From Alphaproteobacteria bacterium (GTDB lineage Bacteria > Planctomycetota > Phycisphaerae > UBA1845), in assembly GCA_028285105.1 (NCBI GenBank), contig JANQQE010000024.1:248001-312000 (forward strand): a stretch of 64,000 bases of DNA, written 5' to 3'. A model generated the notes under the pieces. That model made no database searches. It was not told the origin of the DNA and worked only from the letters and a program-made list of their open reading frames with translations. A program made the position numbers and the translations under genes. Below are positions 26,931 to 35,945 of this stretch, piece after piece (the stretch's first letter is position 1; the number at the start of each line of letters is the position of its first letter).

Positions 26931-27005
26931 GGTCCGCTGTGCGGACCATTTTCGTTCGGTAACGAAACAACCCATGCAACCTTCGGTCCGCACAGCGGAC
27001 CCTAC
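26927..27005. repeat. REP pair, family 2, overlapping dxr stop
   Basis: Inverted 21-base units at 26927-26947 and 26985-27005, separated by 37 bases. The first four bases, GTAG, contribute the last base of the final dxr codon and its TAG stop. The right unit ends 24 bases before the rseP start. It could form hairpins between the two genes. Confidence 0.88.
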
Positions 27006-27029
27006 AAGTTTTGAAAGAACATAAACACG

Positions 27030-29264
27030 ATGGATAGCTCTACCATGTTGTCACAGGCCATGCTCGCTGCATTCGATGACCCTTCGTGGTTTTCGTCGAT
27101 CATGTCATACGTTGGAATCTTCGCCGGATTCTCGTTCATCATTTTCGTCCACGAACTCGGACACTTTGCGGTGGCCAAGTGGTCGGGTGTGCGCGTCGAG
27201 CAGTTCGCCATCGGCTTCTTCCGCGAAGTCGTAGGATTCACCAAAGGCGAAACCCGTTACTCGTTCAACCTGCTGCCATTGGGCGGATACGTTAAGATGC
27301 TCGGGCAGGAAGACTTCGAGGTGGACACCACAGGCGAACTTCAATACCGCGACGACCCGCGCTCGTTCGCCAACAAACCCGTCGGCGTGCGCATGGCCAT
27401 CGTCTCTGCCGGCGTGATCATGAACCTGATCCTCTCGTTCGTGCTGTTTGTCATCATCTATTCGATCGGTAAAACGGTTCAAGCCCCGCGCGTGGGCGCG
27501 ACCATTCCAAGCAGGCCAGCCGCAGCCGCGGGCATCATGTCAGGCGATATCATCAAATCGATCAACGGTTCGTCGGTGGACGAATTTCAAGACATCCCCA
27601 TGACGGTGATGCTGGCCAAACCGGGCGAGCCGCTCGAATTCGTCGTCGATCGAAACGGCGAAGAGAAAACGTTTCGGGTGATTCCGGAAGTCAATGCCAG
27701 CGAAGACATTTTCCAGATCGGTGTAACGTCGCCACAAACCGCGACGCTGGTGGGCGTTGGTCCTGCATACGATCCCGAGAACCGCATTCATCCGCGCGTC
27801 GGCGACGTCATCGTCAAAATGGGCGACGTCGAAGTCACCGAAGAGAACGCCAACGCGATGATGAATCTGCTGGTGACCGATCCGCTGAAGTTCAACGAAG
27901 TGGTCGTCGAGCGCAAACCCTTCGATGCCGATGAAAACGCGGAACCCAAGCGCGTCACTGTCGAACTTGATCCGCGAATCGTGCTGCGGCGAATCGACAA
28001 CGTCAAACCGAATATTTACGGATTGGTCCCGCTGACGAGATTTAGCAGCATCATTCCGGGTGGACGCGCAGATCTTGCCCAGATCGAAGTGGGCGACGTT
28101 ATCCTCAAGTGGGGTGACATCGAAAACCCCACCACCAGCCAAATCGAAGCCAGCGTCCTCAAGCCGCACAAGTCGGATTGGGGACCGACCGAGCGCGACA
28201 TCCCGGTCAAACTGCTCAAGCACAGCTCCGGCAGAATCGTCAACACGGTCATCCGCCCGAAGATCAAAATCGTTCCGCTGCTTCGCATTCAAAAGGGCAA
28301 GCCGACCATCGACGCAAAGTTCGACATGCTCGCTGACCATTTCCTCAAAGTCGGCGACGTCGTCGAAGAAACCATGAATACCGAAACGCCAGCCGCCAAA
28401 GCGGGCATACCTGCTGGGGCGTTTATCACCAGGGTCAACGATCAACCCGTGAAAACATGGGTACAGATGTCCGAAATCTTCAGAACCAATGCGGGCCAGG
28501 ATGTCGTGGTGCATTACGATCTTGGCGACGAGCGCGACCTGTCAGCCACCATGAGCATTCCGCCGAGTCTAAGAACAAAACTCGGCATCGGACCTGCATC
28601 AACCATCGTTGCGTTCGACGGACAAGAGCGCGTTAAGGTGGAACGCAACGGAAAGTCTGCGGAATTCTCCGTCAACTTTGCCCTCGCTCTGAACAAAGTA
28701 CTGAAGGAATCGGTCGGCAAGACAGTTGAAGTCGAGTACCGTGCCGGCCCGTTATCCCCAGCTGAATCGCAGGAAGTCACCATTACCGACGACATGTTCG
28801 TTCCATGGGTGGGCTCGTCGGCATACACCATCGACATCATCGCTGGTGGCGAAACAACTGTGCTACAGACGTCCAACCCGGTCGAAGCGATCCAGCTTGG
28901 CGTCAAGAAAACCTACTTCTTCGTGATGCAGGTTTATCAAGTCATGGAGCGAATGATTTTTTCGCGCACGCTTGGCGTCGATAAGATTTCCGGCCCGGTT
29001 GGTATCGTCGAAATTGGCAGCAAGATGGCCCGTGGCGGCATCGTCGAATTGCTATGGTTCCTCGCACTGATCTCCGCCAACCTCGCGGTCATCAACTTTC
29101 TGCCGCTGCCCATCGTGGACGGTGGCTTGATGGTGTTCCTCATCATCGAAAAGATCAAAGGCAGCCCGATCAGCGTTCGCGTGCAGGTGGCGACGCAAGT
29201 GGTGGGATTGGTCTTAATCGCGACGGCATTTTTATACGTCACGCTCAACGACCTCGCGCGGTAA
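27030..29264 (+). CDS. rseP: RIP metalloprotease RseP, extended form
   Basis: A 744-residue site-2 protease. Zinc motif HELGH is at residues 41-45 in a membrane helix (SFIIFVHELGHFAVAK); the second motif is the C-terminal NFLPLPIVDGG. Usual RseP proteins have about 430-450 residues. Here the periplasmic part between the helices is about twice as long and holds at least three PDZ-like units (ATIPSRPAAAAGIMSGDII, then LTRFSSIIPGGRADLAQIEVGD, then TPAAKAGIPAGAFITRV). RseP cleaves anti-sigma factors and remnant signal peptides. Longer forms occur in planctomycetes. It follows dxr. Confidence 0.92.
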   Translation: MDSSTMLSQAMLAAFDDPSWFSSIMSYVGIFAGFSFIIFVHELGHFAVAKWSGVRVEQFAIGFFREVVGFTKGETRYSFNLLPLGGYVKMLGQEDFEVDTTGELQYRDDPRSFANKPVGVRMAIVSAGVIMNLILSFVLFVIIYSIGKTVQAPRVGATIPSRPAAAAGIMSGDIIKSINGSSVDEFQDIPMTVMLAKPGEPLEFVVDRNGEEKTFRVIPEVNASEDIFQIGVTSPQTATLVGVGPAYDPENRIHPRVGDVIVKMGDVEVTEENANAMMNLLVTDPLKFNEVVVERKPFDADENAEPKRVTVELDPRIVLRRIDNVKPNIYGLVPLTRFSSIIPGGRADLAQIEVGDVILKWGDIENPTTSQIEASVLKPHKSDWGPTERDIPVKLLKHSSGRIVNTVIRPKIKIVPLLRIQKGKPTIDAKFDMLADHFLKVGDVVEETMNTETPAAKAGIPAGAFITRVNDQPVKTWVQMSEIFRTNAGQDVVVHYDLGDERDLSATMSIPPSLRTKLGIGPASTIVAFDGQERVKVERNGKSAEFSVNFALALNKVLKESVGKTVEVEYRAGPLSPAESQEVTITDDMFVPWVGSSAYTIDIIAGGETTVLQTSNPVEAIQLGVKKTYFFVMQVYQVMERMIFSRTLGVDKISGPVGIVEIGSKMARGGIVELLWFLALISANLAVINFLPLPIVDGGLMVFLIIEKIKGSPISVRVQVATQVVGLVLIATAFLYVTLNDLAR

Positions 29265-29294
29265 CGCTGCGCTGCCAAATCGCCGAGTTCGCGA

Positions 29295-30188
29295 TCATGG
29301 CTTGCGTTTTTGTTCGTGCCACGCGCGCCATTTTCCGGTGATTGCAAGCCGCTCGATGTCGTCGCCTTCGATGTAGCCAAATTCCTGACTGGTCAGGTTG
29401 CGCAATTTTTCTGCCGCCCGCATGCCGTTGGTCTTACGGTTCTCCATCAAATCGGATTGCCCGTCTCCAGAGTCGGTTGCGTCAGTCAATGCCAACTGCG
29501 GCGCCATCGTTTGCAGAGCCTCCCGGGCCTGCGCTTCGGTGGCAGTCAGTCCGCTGTAAACCGCATCGTCTGAAAGACAATCGATCAATGCTGCGATCGC
29601 ATCGTCACCACCCCACTGTCCCAGCGCCTGAATCGCCTCCGCACGCACGCCAGCATCAGGATGCGATCGAGCAATGCGGACAATCTCGTCCAACGATTCC
29701 GGTAAGGCAATACCGGCTAGGCGACTCACCGCAAACATTGCCGACTTGACATCCAGTCGCTTGATCAACCCAGCCAACCGCTGCACCGTGTTCGCCGAAG
29801 ACCGCATCGACAATCCTAAAACTGCACTGTGCCGTATGGTTTCGTCAGAATCGACACACGCGATTTCGAGCAGGCGGTCGGCTTCATCGTTGTTGATGGT
29901 CGACACGAGCGCCACGCCAAACGAACGGTTCGCCGAATCAGGATCGCGGATCAAATCGCGCGCCACCGGCAGCGATTTTGCATCCATTCCGGAAAGCAGG
30001 CTCAGGTAGTGCATCCGGTCTTGCACGTCAGCAGACTGCGACAGTCGATAACCCCACCACCGAACGCGGATTTCATCTCGAAAAACGACCACCAGCGCGA
30101 AGAGCACAACCATCGCGACAATGATCATCACCGGGCGCCGCCAACTGTCTTTCCTCTGCGCCATCGGGTTGGGTTTCGTTGCGTGCAT
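29295..30188 (-). CDS. Membrane-anchored HEAT-repeat protein
   Basis: A 297-residue protein with a basic N-terminus, one membrane segment (RPVMIIVAMVVLFALVVVF) and a soluble domain of HEAT repeats. Clear units are SHPDAGVRAEAIQALGQWGG and VDSDETIRHSAVLGLSMRSS, each with the Asp/Val/Arg pattern at the turn; SRLAGIALPESLDEIVRI is a further helix. HEAT repeats usually form protein-binding scaffolds. An alternative start is MAQRKD, eight codons downstream. Function unknown. Confidence 0.75.
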   Translation of the reverse strand: MHATKPNPMAQRKDSWRRPVMIIVAMVVLFALVVVFRDEIRVRWWGYRLSQSADVQDRMHYLSLLSGMDAKSLPVARDLIRDPDSANRSFGVALVSTINNDEADRLLEIACVDSDETIRHSAVLGLSMRSSANTVQRLAGLIKRLDVKSAMFAVSRLAGIALPESLDEIVRIARSHPDAGVRAEAIQALGQWGGDDAIAALIDCLSDDAVYSGLTATEAQAREALQTMAPQLALTDATDSGDGQSDLMENRKTNGMRAAEKLRNLTSQEFGYIEGDDIERLAITGKWRAWHEQKRKP

Positions 30189-30229
30189 GAATCAATCGTA
30201 ACGGGGTAGATGCGTACCGACTAGCCAAC

Positions 30230-30273
30230 CTCGCAATAAATGGCACCATCGCCGTGTGCGAGGCGATGGTGCC
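30230..30273 (-). terminator. Hairpin, likely terminator of the DoxX-like gene
   Basis: A perfect 12-bp inverted repeat, GGCACCATCGCC at 30242-30253 and GGCGATGGTGCC at 30262-30273, with an 8-base loop. On the minus strand it is followed by ATTTATT, a weak T-rich tract. It lies about 90 bases downstream of the DoxX-like gene stop. Confidence 0.6.
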
Positions 30274-30365
30274 TTCAGAAAATCGGTGCTGTCGTGTTGT
30301 GTGGGTGTAAAGGCGTGCAGCACCGCAAGGATCGAACCTGATCCGTGCGTCAGACCGCCTTCGTT

Positions 30366-30977
30366 CTAGGCAGCCGACTCTACGATTTTCTTTCGACCGA
30401 ACATCAATCGATCGAGCGAAAGCGGTCCGCTTCCTGAACAAAGCAGCGTCAGGCAGATCGCGCCGAGCAACATGAATGCCAGCGGATTCGCGTCGAACAT
30501 GCCAGCCAACGGCGCAAACGTGCCGTCGCCATTTAACACGCCCGTACCGGCAAGCGTACCCAGCGCAGTCGCGCCGACACCAACCAGCGACGTCAAGCGA
30601 ATGAACGCACCAATCAGCAGAACCGCAGCAAACGAAAGCTCCGCCAAACCGGTAAATTCGCGCCAGTCCATCTTGACTTCAACGCCGCTGCTGTCCGCAT
30701 GTGCAGTCGATAGCACAGAGCTGGCTTTGTCGGAAATCGCGGAACCGATTTTTTCCTTGAGACCGACATCGCCGGCTTCGGTGAGCGAGTCAGTCGAACC
30801 AGGCAAAGCCTCGATGCCTTCCGGGTCGGCTGGCAGCGATGCGCTTTGATCGACGGGCAGTGGTGCCTGGCCGCTTCTCAACTGCGAAGCACCTGCAAAA
30901 GCCAGCGCCCCCGCAACCGCGATACGCAAGATAAGTGGGGTAACATTCGAACGATTTCGAATCATGTCGGTGGCCAT
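30366..30977 (-). CDS. DoxX-like membrane protein
   Basis: A 203-residue protein with the DoxX family opening PLILRIAVAGALAFAGASQL, three more hydrophobic segments (FTGLAELSFAAVLLIGAFIR, LVGVGATALGTLAG, AFMLLGAICLTLLC) and a Ser/Asp-rich soluble insertion of about 80 residues between the first and second membrane segments. DoxX proteins are small quinone-linked or redox-related membrane proteins with poorly known roles. The ATG is preceded by AAGGAG at a good distance. Confidence 0.75.
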   Translation of the reverse strand: MATDMIRNRSNVTPLILRIAVAGALAFAGASQLRSGQAPLPVDQSASLPADPEGIEALPGSTDSLTEAGDVGLKEKIGSAISDKASSVLSTAHADSSGVEVKMDWREFTGLAELSFAAVLLIGAFIRLTSLVGVGATALGTLAGTGVLNGDGTFAPLAGMFDANPLAFMLLGAICLTLLCSGSGPLSLDRLMFGRKKIVESAA

Positions 30978-31251
30978 CGTTTTTCTCCTTCATTCACAAG
31001 AACCGCAGGACAGGGCATTCGTCCCGAAAGAAACGCAATCCCGAACGGAATCTGTTTCTGCTAGGAATCTACAACTCAAATGCCACTTGGGACATTACAA
31101 ACGTCGCAAACGTTTGGAACCATCCCGAATATGCCCTAACATCGTCACAGACGGGCGTATTTCAGCCCCTCATCAGCGGTATTCGTGTACGAAATTACAA
31201 TATTTGGGCTGTTTGCTTCCGACGCCGAACGGCCCTGATCGCACCAAAATC

Positions 31252-31911
31252 ATGCACATCATCATCGAAACCGACGGTATCATCACCAATCCGCGTCCCG
31301 CATACTGGCAGGCCTATCAAGACGCGATGAAGCAGGTCGGGCTTGCCTGTGCAGACGAGGGCACGTTCTGGCGGGTCATCCGCCGCGGCGACCCGATTTC
31401 GATGGTCGTACAAGGCGGCAAACCGCGCCACATCACCGCATTCGAAACCGCGTTCTCGATCGCTCTCAGCACCGATTCGTTCGCCGAAAAACTGGAACTC
31501 CACGAAGACGCACGCGACTTCTTCGCGCAGCTTAAGAAACTGGGCGTGTGCCATTACGTAACACGTTGCCCCCACGCTGCGGCACTCGCAAAAATGCTTA
31601 CACAGGTGGCTGGCAGCGGTTGCGATTCGACCGTTACCGCCCTTTCAGACGACCAAGTTAACGCTCAACTTCAAGCGCTGGTTGGCAGCAACCGACCCGT
31701 GATTGTTCTGTCCACGGGGGAACGTCTGCTCCAGGTGGCGGACTCGCTGGGGTATGTGCCCATCGGCATCGCATCAGGCGCATGCATCGCCAAGCGCATG
31801 CCACGTTTCGGCGCGATCGCCACGTATCGCGACGTCATCGCATTTTGCGAAGCCCGCGCCGAAGGCGACACGCCACTCGTCCGCGCAGGCATCCAAGGTG
31901 ATCACCGCTGA
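31252..31911 (+). CDS. HAD-superfamily-like protein lacking the nucleophile Asp
   Basis: A 219-residue protein that aligns by pattern with HAD phosphatases of the phosphoglycolate phosphatase type: a first strand IIIETDGIITN, a helical cap, a second strand VCHYVTRCP and a last strand VIVLSTGERLLQVADSLGYVPIGIASG. The catalytic pattern is broken: the nucleophile Asp of DxDG is Glu (ETDG), and the acidic metal residues of the fourth motif (normally GDxxxD) are replaced by STGERL. It may be inactive or regulatory. The start is at MHIII. The gene is convergent with dinB, 5 bases apart. Confidence 0.65.
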   Translation: MHIIIETDGIITNPRPAYWQAYQDAMKQVGLACADEGTFWRVIRRGDPISMVVQGGKPRHITAFETAFSIALSTDSFAEKLELHEDARDFFAQLKKLGVCHYVTRCPHAAALAKMLTQVAGSGCDSTVTALSDDQVNAQLQALVGSNRPVIVLSTGERLLQVADSLGYVPIGIASGACIAKRMPRFGAIATYRDVIAFCEARAEGDTPLVRAGIQGDHR

Positions 31912-31916
31912 TCAAG

Positions 31917-33188
31917 TCAAATTCCACCAGCGGTTAGCAACTTCTTGAATCCGAACCTCGCGCGAATCTGATCCACTGTCTCGGCAACGCGACTGTCTTC
32001 CCACTCATTCGGCGCATCGTGAAATAGCAACTGACGATTGCTGCACGTATCCAGGTTGCTCAGGCGCACGCCAACGAGCCGCACGCCCTTGAATATGGCA
32101 TTGGTTCGTTGCGTCAATTGCTCATGGCACAGCCTCCTTGCACATGCGTAGATATCCTGATGTTGATCGGTACGAAACCCTGGCGAATGCGACCGCTCCA
32201 TTGTCTTGAAATCGCCCGTACGCAGCTTTACGCTGATGGTCCCTGCTTTCAATCCGGCTTTTCGCAACCGCCAGGAAGCCTTTTCAACCAGTCGATAGAG
32301 TGTTGTCTGCACCGTTTGTCCATCGCGACAATCCTCCGCGAAGGTCGTTTCGTTGGACACCGATTTGGGTGGACCCGAAAGCGAGAACGATCGACTGCCT
32401 TCACCGTTGGCCAATCGCAGCAAGCGCTTGGCCCACCTTGAACCCACGCGGGCTTCAAGTTCTACTTCGGTCAAACGATGCACGTCGTCAAAGGTATGCA
32501 AATCGGTCGCAGCCAACATCGCCTGAGCATGGCGTCCGATACCGGGAACCACCGACAAGCGCATCGGCCGCAAGAATAGCCGCTCTGATCCAGCTGCAAC
32601 GTGGCATAGCCCGCGCGGTTTGCAGTACTTGCTCGCGATCTTCGCAACCAGTCGATTCTTCGCGAGCCCGATCGAAACGCTAAGACCTACCCGGCGCAAT
32701 ACTTCGTCACGCAGATGCGTCGCCATCTCGATTGGCCAGTGCTTGGGAACCTTCATGTGTGGATGAATCGCCGACCACTGCTCCTTCTTCCAATCGAGAT
32801 ACCCTTCATCGATGCTGGCGGCTTGAAACGTCGGACTCTCATTCTCGCAGATTTCAAACACGCGCTTACTAAATTTCGAGTACTCGCCATGCCTGCCGCG
32901 AAGAAAGTGCGCTTCAGGACACACGCGATACGCCCGAGTCAGAGGCATCGGCACATACACACCCCGCGCCCGCGCCTCATAAGATGCCGACGCAACGACC
33001 CCACGCTCGTTGGCAGCCCCACCCACCACCACCGGTTGGCCAGCCAGCTTCGGATTCAAAAGCTGCTCAACACTCGTAAAAAAAGCATCCAGATCCACAT
33101 GAGCAATCACGCGATCAGCGACACGCGATTCCGCAATCCCAGCCACACTGCTTCTCGCCACATCGCCATTTCCTTCCATCCGGCCCAT
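31917..33188 (-). CDS. dinB: DNA polymerase IV (Y family)
   Basis: A 423-residue translesion polymerase. Catalytic carboxylates are visible in AHVDLDAFFTSVEQ near the N-terminus and SIDEGYLDW further on; VVVGGAANERGVVASASYEAR is the fingers region and SVSIGLAKNRLVAKIASKY the thumb side. The little-finger domain follows. The ATG chosen has a strong GGAGG six bases upstream. Such enzymes bypass DNA lesions with low fidelity. The C-terminus lacks an obvious beta-clamp peptide. Convergent with the HAD-like gene. Confidence 0.92.
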   Translation of the reverse strand: MGRMEGNGDVARSSVAGIAESRVADRVIAHVDLDAFFTSVEQLLNPKLAGQPVVVGGAANERGVVASASYEARARGVYVPMPLTRAYRVCPEAHFLRGRHGEYSKFSKRVFEICENESPTFQAASIDEGYLDWKKEQWSAIHPHMKVPKHWPIEMATHLRDEVLRRVGLSVSIGLAKNRLVAKIASKYCKPRGLCHVAAGSERLFLRPMRLSVVPGIGRHAQAMLAATDLHTFDDVHRLTEVELEARVGSRWAKRLLRLANGEGSRSFSLSGPPKSVSNETTFAEDCRDGQTVQTTLYRLVEKASWRLRKAGLKAGTISVKLRTGDFKTMERSHSPGFRTDQHQDIYACARRLCHEQLTQRTNAIFKGVRLVGVRLSNLDTCSNRQLLFHDAPNEWEDSRVAETVDQIRARFGFKKLLTAGGI

Positions 33189-33230
33189 GATCCACCTCCA
33201 GAAAGCACCGTTGGCCGTCGCTCGCCGCAC

Positions 33231-33729
33231 CTGTTGGGCTTCTCGAAAGCAGTATACACCATCTCAACCAAAATGTAAGGTAAATGTTAGGGTATTGAAA
33301 CAGGCGGGGGCAAGAATGGTCGAAACGGGGCATGTCAGATTAAATTTCAAGAAGCGCTAAGGCTTGCGGCATCAGGGTTTGCGGGCGATTTGAGCCGAAC
33401 TTGTTCGCGGACATTAGACCGGACATCCAAACATCACTTTATTGAATCGAAAACAGAGCGCGGTAATCGGGGCATGGATTTTCACGGTAATGTCTGCGAT
33501 GCGCCTTTGCTCAACGGTGTCATCCGCAATTCTCCGTTTAATCTGCATACGATGGTCGTTGGTCGAAACTGTCCCGTCCAATTCACAATTTGGCGCCTGT
33601 TATCGGTCCCGGGATTGAACATGATTAAGTTGGCTGGGACCATCACCGATACCAATTATTGCAGATCATCTCCGTAACTTCATTTGAATCACGCTGAGTC
33701 ATCTCTTCAAGAAGCGAAGGATCTAGTAC
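33231..33729. other. Intergenic interval, no supported gene
   Basis: About 500 bases between the start of dinB and the BLUF gene. Short open frames exist but have no recognisable family and no good ribosome site. The interval may hold the BLUF promoter and the dinB promoter; no clear LexA-like box was found by eye. Confidence 0.5.
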
Positions 33730-34164
33730 ATGGAAATATTCAAGTTGATCTACACGAGCATGGCCACTTGCACTGTCGACAACAACGTCCTGTCATCGAT
33801 CGAGGCAGTAGCCGGTGAAGTTAATGCAGACCTTCATGTTACCGGGGCACTGCTGTACAGCAGCAAACATTTCGTTCAACTGCTTGAAGGCGACCGAAAT
33901 GATGTTGAAGACATTTTTGAAAAGATCTGCCGCGATGATCGTCACAAAAATATCATTGTGAACTTGCGGGCATCGTCCGATGAAAGATTGTTCCCATTTT
34001 GGAGCATGGCCGTAATCGACCTGGACGCCACTGAGAATGAACTCGAGTACAGCGATTTGTGGAATTCGATCGATTTGAGTAAAGCGATTCGCGAAAAGAC
34101 CGCAGGGGTCTTTATGGATCTATTCAGTCGACTGAGCATTCGGGTCGGTCAATGCGTGTGCTGA
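33730..34164 (+). CDS. BLUF-domain blue-light sensor
   Basis: A 144-residue protein made almost entirely of one BLUF domain (sensor of blue light using FAD). All residues of the flavin site are present: Tyr8 in LIYTS, Asn32 in EVNADLHVTG, Gln50 in HFVQLLEGD, and Trp91 and Met93 in FPFWSMAV. VTGALLYSSKHF and CRDDRHKNI are further family blocks. A C-terminal extension of about 45 residues forms helices but no effector domain, so it belongs to the short BLUF type that acts through a separate partner. No effector gene is adjacent. Confidence 0.93.
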   Translation: MEIFKLIYTSMATCTVDNNVLSSIEAVAGEVNADLHVTGALLYSSKHFVQLLEGDRNDVEDIFEKICRDDRHKNIIVNLRASSDERLFPFWSMAVIDLDATENELEYSDLWNSIDLSKAIREKTAGVFMDLFSRLSIRVGQCVC

Positions 34165-34586
34165 CAGACGGTTGGCGACAACCTGCTGGCTCGCCACAAC
34201 TTTAGTGTCGTTCGAGACACCGTCGCTTACCGACAGAACGTTGTGGATTTTGTACACGCACTGCGGTCCTGACCCGTGCTTGTCATTTCTTGTTACTTCA
34301 TCTGGCGATCGCCACGACGCATGCATCATCAATTTCGTACACTCCAATTTTGACGATGACATGGAAAATGTTCGGTATCCTGGTCCTGTTCGAATGGGCT
34401 GCAAGAAACGCCTCTGGAGGACATATCAAGCATCGCCTGCGCTTGACCGGACGTTAACGCGCCCAGTCGATTGACTCAGGCACCCAACCGCTATACCGTC
34501 GCCATTCGTGTAGTCAGTTGGGGTCGGTCGGCTCATCCGCCCACCGACAATGTGTGTCCATTCACTCAAAATCAGAGGCCCTTGCC

Positions 34587-35405
34587 TTGGCGATCCAGTG
34601 CGCTCAAATCGACAAAGTGAAGATCGGTTCCGGTCAACCGCTCGCGATCATTGCCGGCCCGTGCGTGATCGAATCGCGTGACCATACCCTCAAGATGGCC
34701 GACGCCATCGCTCCGATCTGCCGGCGGTTAAACGTGCCGTTGGTGTTCAAAGCCAGTTTCGACAAAGCCAACCGAACCAGCGCGAACGCTTATCGCGGTC
34801 CGGGCTTGGAAAAAGCCATCGACATCTTCTCGGCGATCGGGCGCGAGATGGGCCTGCCCGTCACCACCGACGTTCATCTGCCCGAACAGGCAGGACCGCT
34901 TGCACCCGTCATCGACTGCCTGCAAATACCGGCGTTCCTATGCAGACAAACAGACCTGCTCGTTGCTGCAGCAAATACCGGTCGTTGCGTAAACGTCAAG
35001 AAGGGTCAATTCATGGCCCCCAACCAAATGGGCCCGGCGATCAAGAAAATCCTCGCGACCGGAAACGAAAACGCCTTACTGACAGAGCGTGGCACTTTTT
35101 TTGGATATGGTCGCCTCGTCAATGACATGACCGCAATCCCGCAACTCAAACAGATTGCTCCGATCGTTTTCGACGCGACGCACAGTTGTCAGCATCCCGG
35201 CGCCGGTGGCGACAAGACGGGCGGCAACAGGCAGTACATCAAGACGCTCGCCCTGGCAGCAATTGCGGCTGGTGCCGATGCGCTGTTTCTCGAAGTCCAC
35301 GACGATCCGGATTCTGCAATGAGCGACGCAGCCACCCAACTGCCGCTCGATCTGTTTGAGTCGCTGATTCAGGATTGCGTAAGGTTGCGCGAAGCGTTGC
35401 CATAA
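34587..35405 (+). CDS. kdsA: 3-deoxy-8-phosphooctulonate (Kdo-8-P) synthase
   Basis: A 272-residue enzyme that condenses phosphoenolpyruvate and arabinose 5-phosphate in Kdo synthesis for lipopolysaccharide. Blocks include LAIIAGPCVIESRD, FKASFDKANRTSANAYRGPG, TTDVHLPEQAG, FLCRQTDLLVAAA, VNVKKGQFMAP and DATHSCQHPG. The TTG start is chosen because it leaves the usual N-terminus and has AGAGG nine bases upstream; a further TTG 69 bases upstream is possible. The residue pair after DATHS is Cys-Gln rather than the usual Val-Gln, a minor difference. Confidence 0.92.
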   Translation: MAIQCAQIDKVKIGSGQPLAIIAGPCVIESRDHTLKMADAIAPICRRLNVPLVFKASFDKANRTSANAYRGPGLEKAIDIFSAIGREMGLPVTTDVHLPEQAGPLAPVIDCLQIPAFLCRQTDLLVAAANTGRCVNVKKGQFMAPNQMGPAIKKILATGNENALLTERGTFFGYGRLVNDMTAIPQLKQIAPIVFDATHSCQHPGAGGDKTGGNRQYIKTLALAAIAAGADALFLEVHDDPDSAMSDAATQLPLDLFESLIQDCVRLREALP

Positions 35406-35430
35406 CCGACCGCAAGAGTTACGTTTAGCA

Positions 35431-35452
35431 GGTGCGGCAAGCCACACCCTAC
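35431..35452 (-). repeat. REP-like hairpin, family 3 (GTAG foot)
   Basis: On the minus strand this is GTAG followed by GGTGTGGC, TT, GCCGCACC, the same palindrome as 8803-8824 with one wobble pair. It lies 25 bases after kdsA and 33 bases before the YCII-like lipoprotein gene. Confidence 0.65.
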
Positions 35453-35485
35453 ATTTCATCAATGAAATCCACCGGAGCATCAACC

Positions 35486-35902
35486 GTGAAGAATCGTTTC
35501 AACCCCATGCTTGTTTGTCTCATCATCGCCGCAACATTCACCGGCTGTGCGCAGACGAAAGACAACACCGAAGAACAAGCCGCCCCGCCACCGGACCCGC
35601 ATTACATCTACTACATCCACCCGGTCCGCGAAGGCTTCATCACCGAACCCACACCCGACGAAGCCAACAAGGTCGGCGATCACTTCGAATACCTCAAGAA
35701 ACTAATGGGCGAAGGCACCGTCTTGCTCGCCGGCCCATCCACCGACCCGCCTTACACCGGCATCGTGATCCTTAAAGCCAAAGACCGCGCGACAGCCGAA
35801 GCCATCATGAACAAAGACCCAGCCGTCCGAGGCGGCGTATTCCGAGCGCGGCTATCGCCGATTACGCTTTCCTTGGTCGGAAACCTGACGCCAACGCCGT
35901 AG
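35486..35902 (+). CDS. YCII-related lipoprotein
   Basis: A 138-residue protein with a lipoprotein signal (LVCLIIAATFTGC), then a YCII-like alpha/beta domain: HYIYYIHPVREGFITE, AGPSTDPPYTGIVILKA and ATAEAIMNKDPAVRGGVFRA. Cytoplasmic YCII proteins form ferredoxin-like dimers; an exported lipidated form is less common. The GTG start is preferred: it is preceded by GGAG and starts the signal peptide directly; an ATG eight codons upstream is an alternative. The next gene is 43 bases downstream. Confidence 0.75.
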   Translation: MKNRFNPMLVCLIIAATFTGCAQTKDNTEEQAAPPPDPHYIYYIHPVREGFITEPTPDEANKVGDHFEYLKKLMGEGTVLLAGPSTDPPYTGIVILKAKDRATAEAIMNKDPAVRGGVFRARLSPITLSLVGNLTPTP

Positions 35903-35945
35903 CAATCTCTGATCAATCAGATTCGCCTCGCGACCATCAGCCTAC

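Noticed and set aside
30305..30360. tRNA-like segment containing GGTTCGATCC on the minus strand
   Set aside because: The T-arm-like sequence is not accompanied by an acceptor stem, anticodon arm or D-arm with correct spacing.
31917..33230. LexA-type operator upstream of dinB
   Set aside because: No convincing palindromic SOS box was seen near the dinB start.
33390..33677. Possible 95-residue protein before the BLUF gene
   Set aside because: No family, no ribosome site and no hydrophobic or domain pattern; treated as intergenic.
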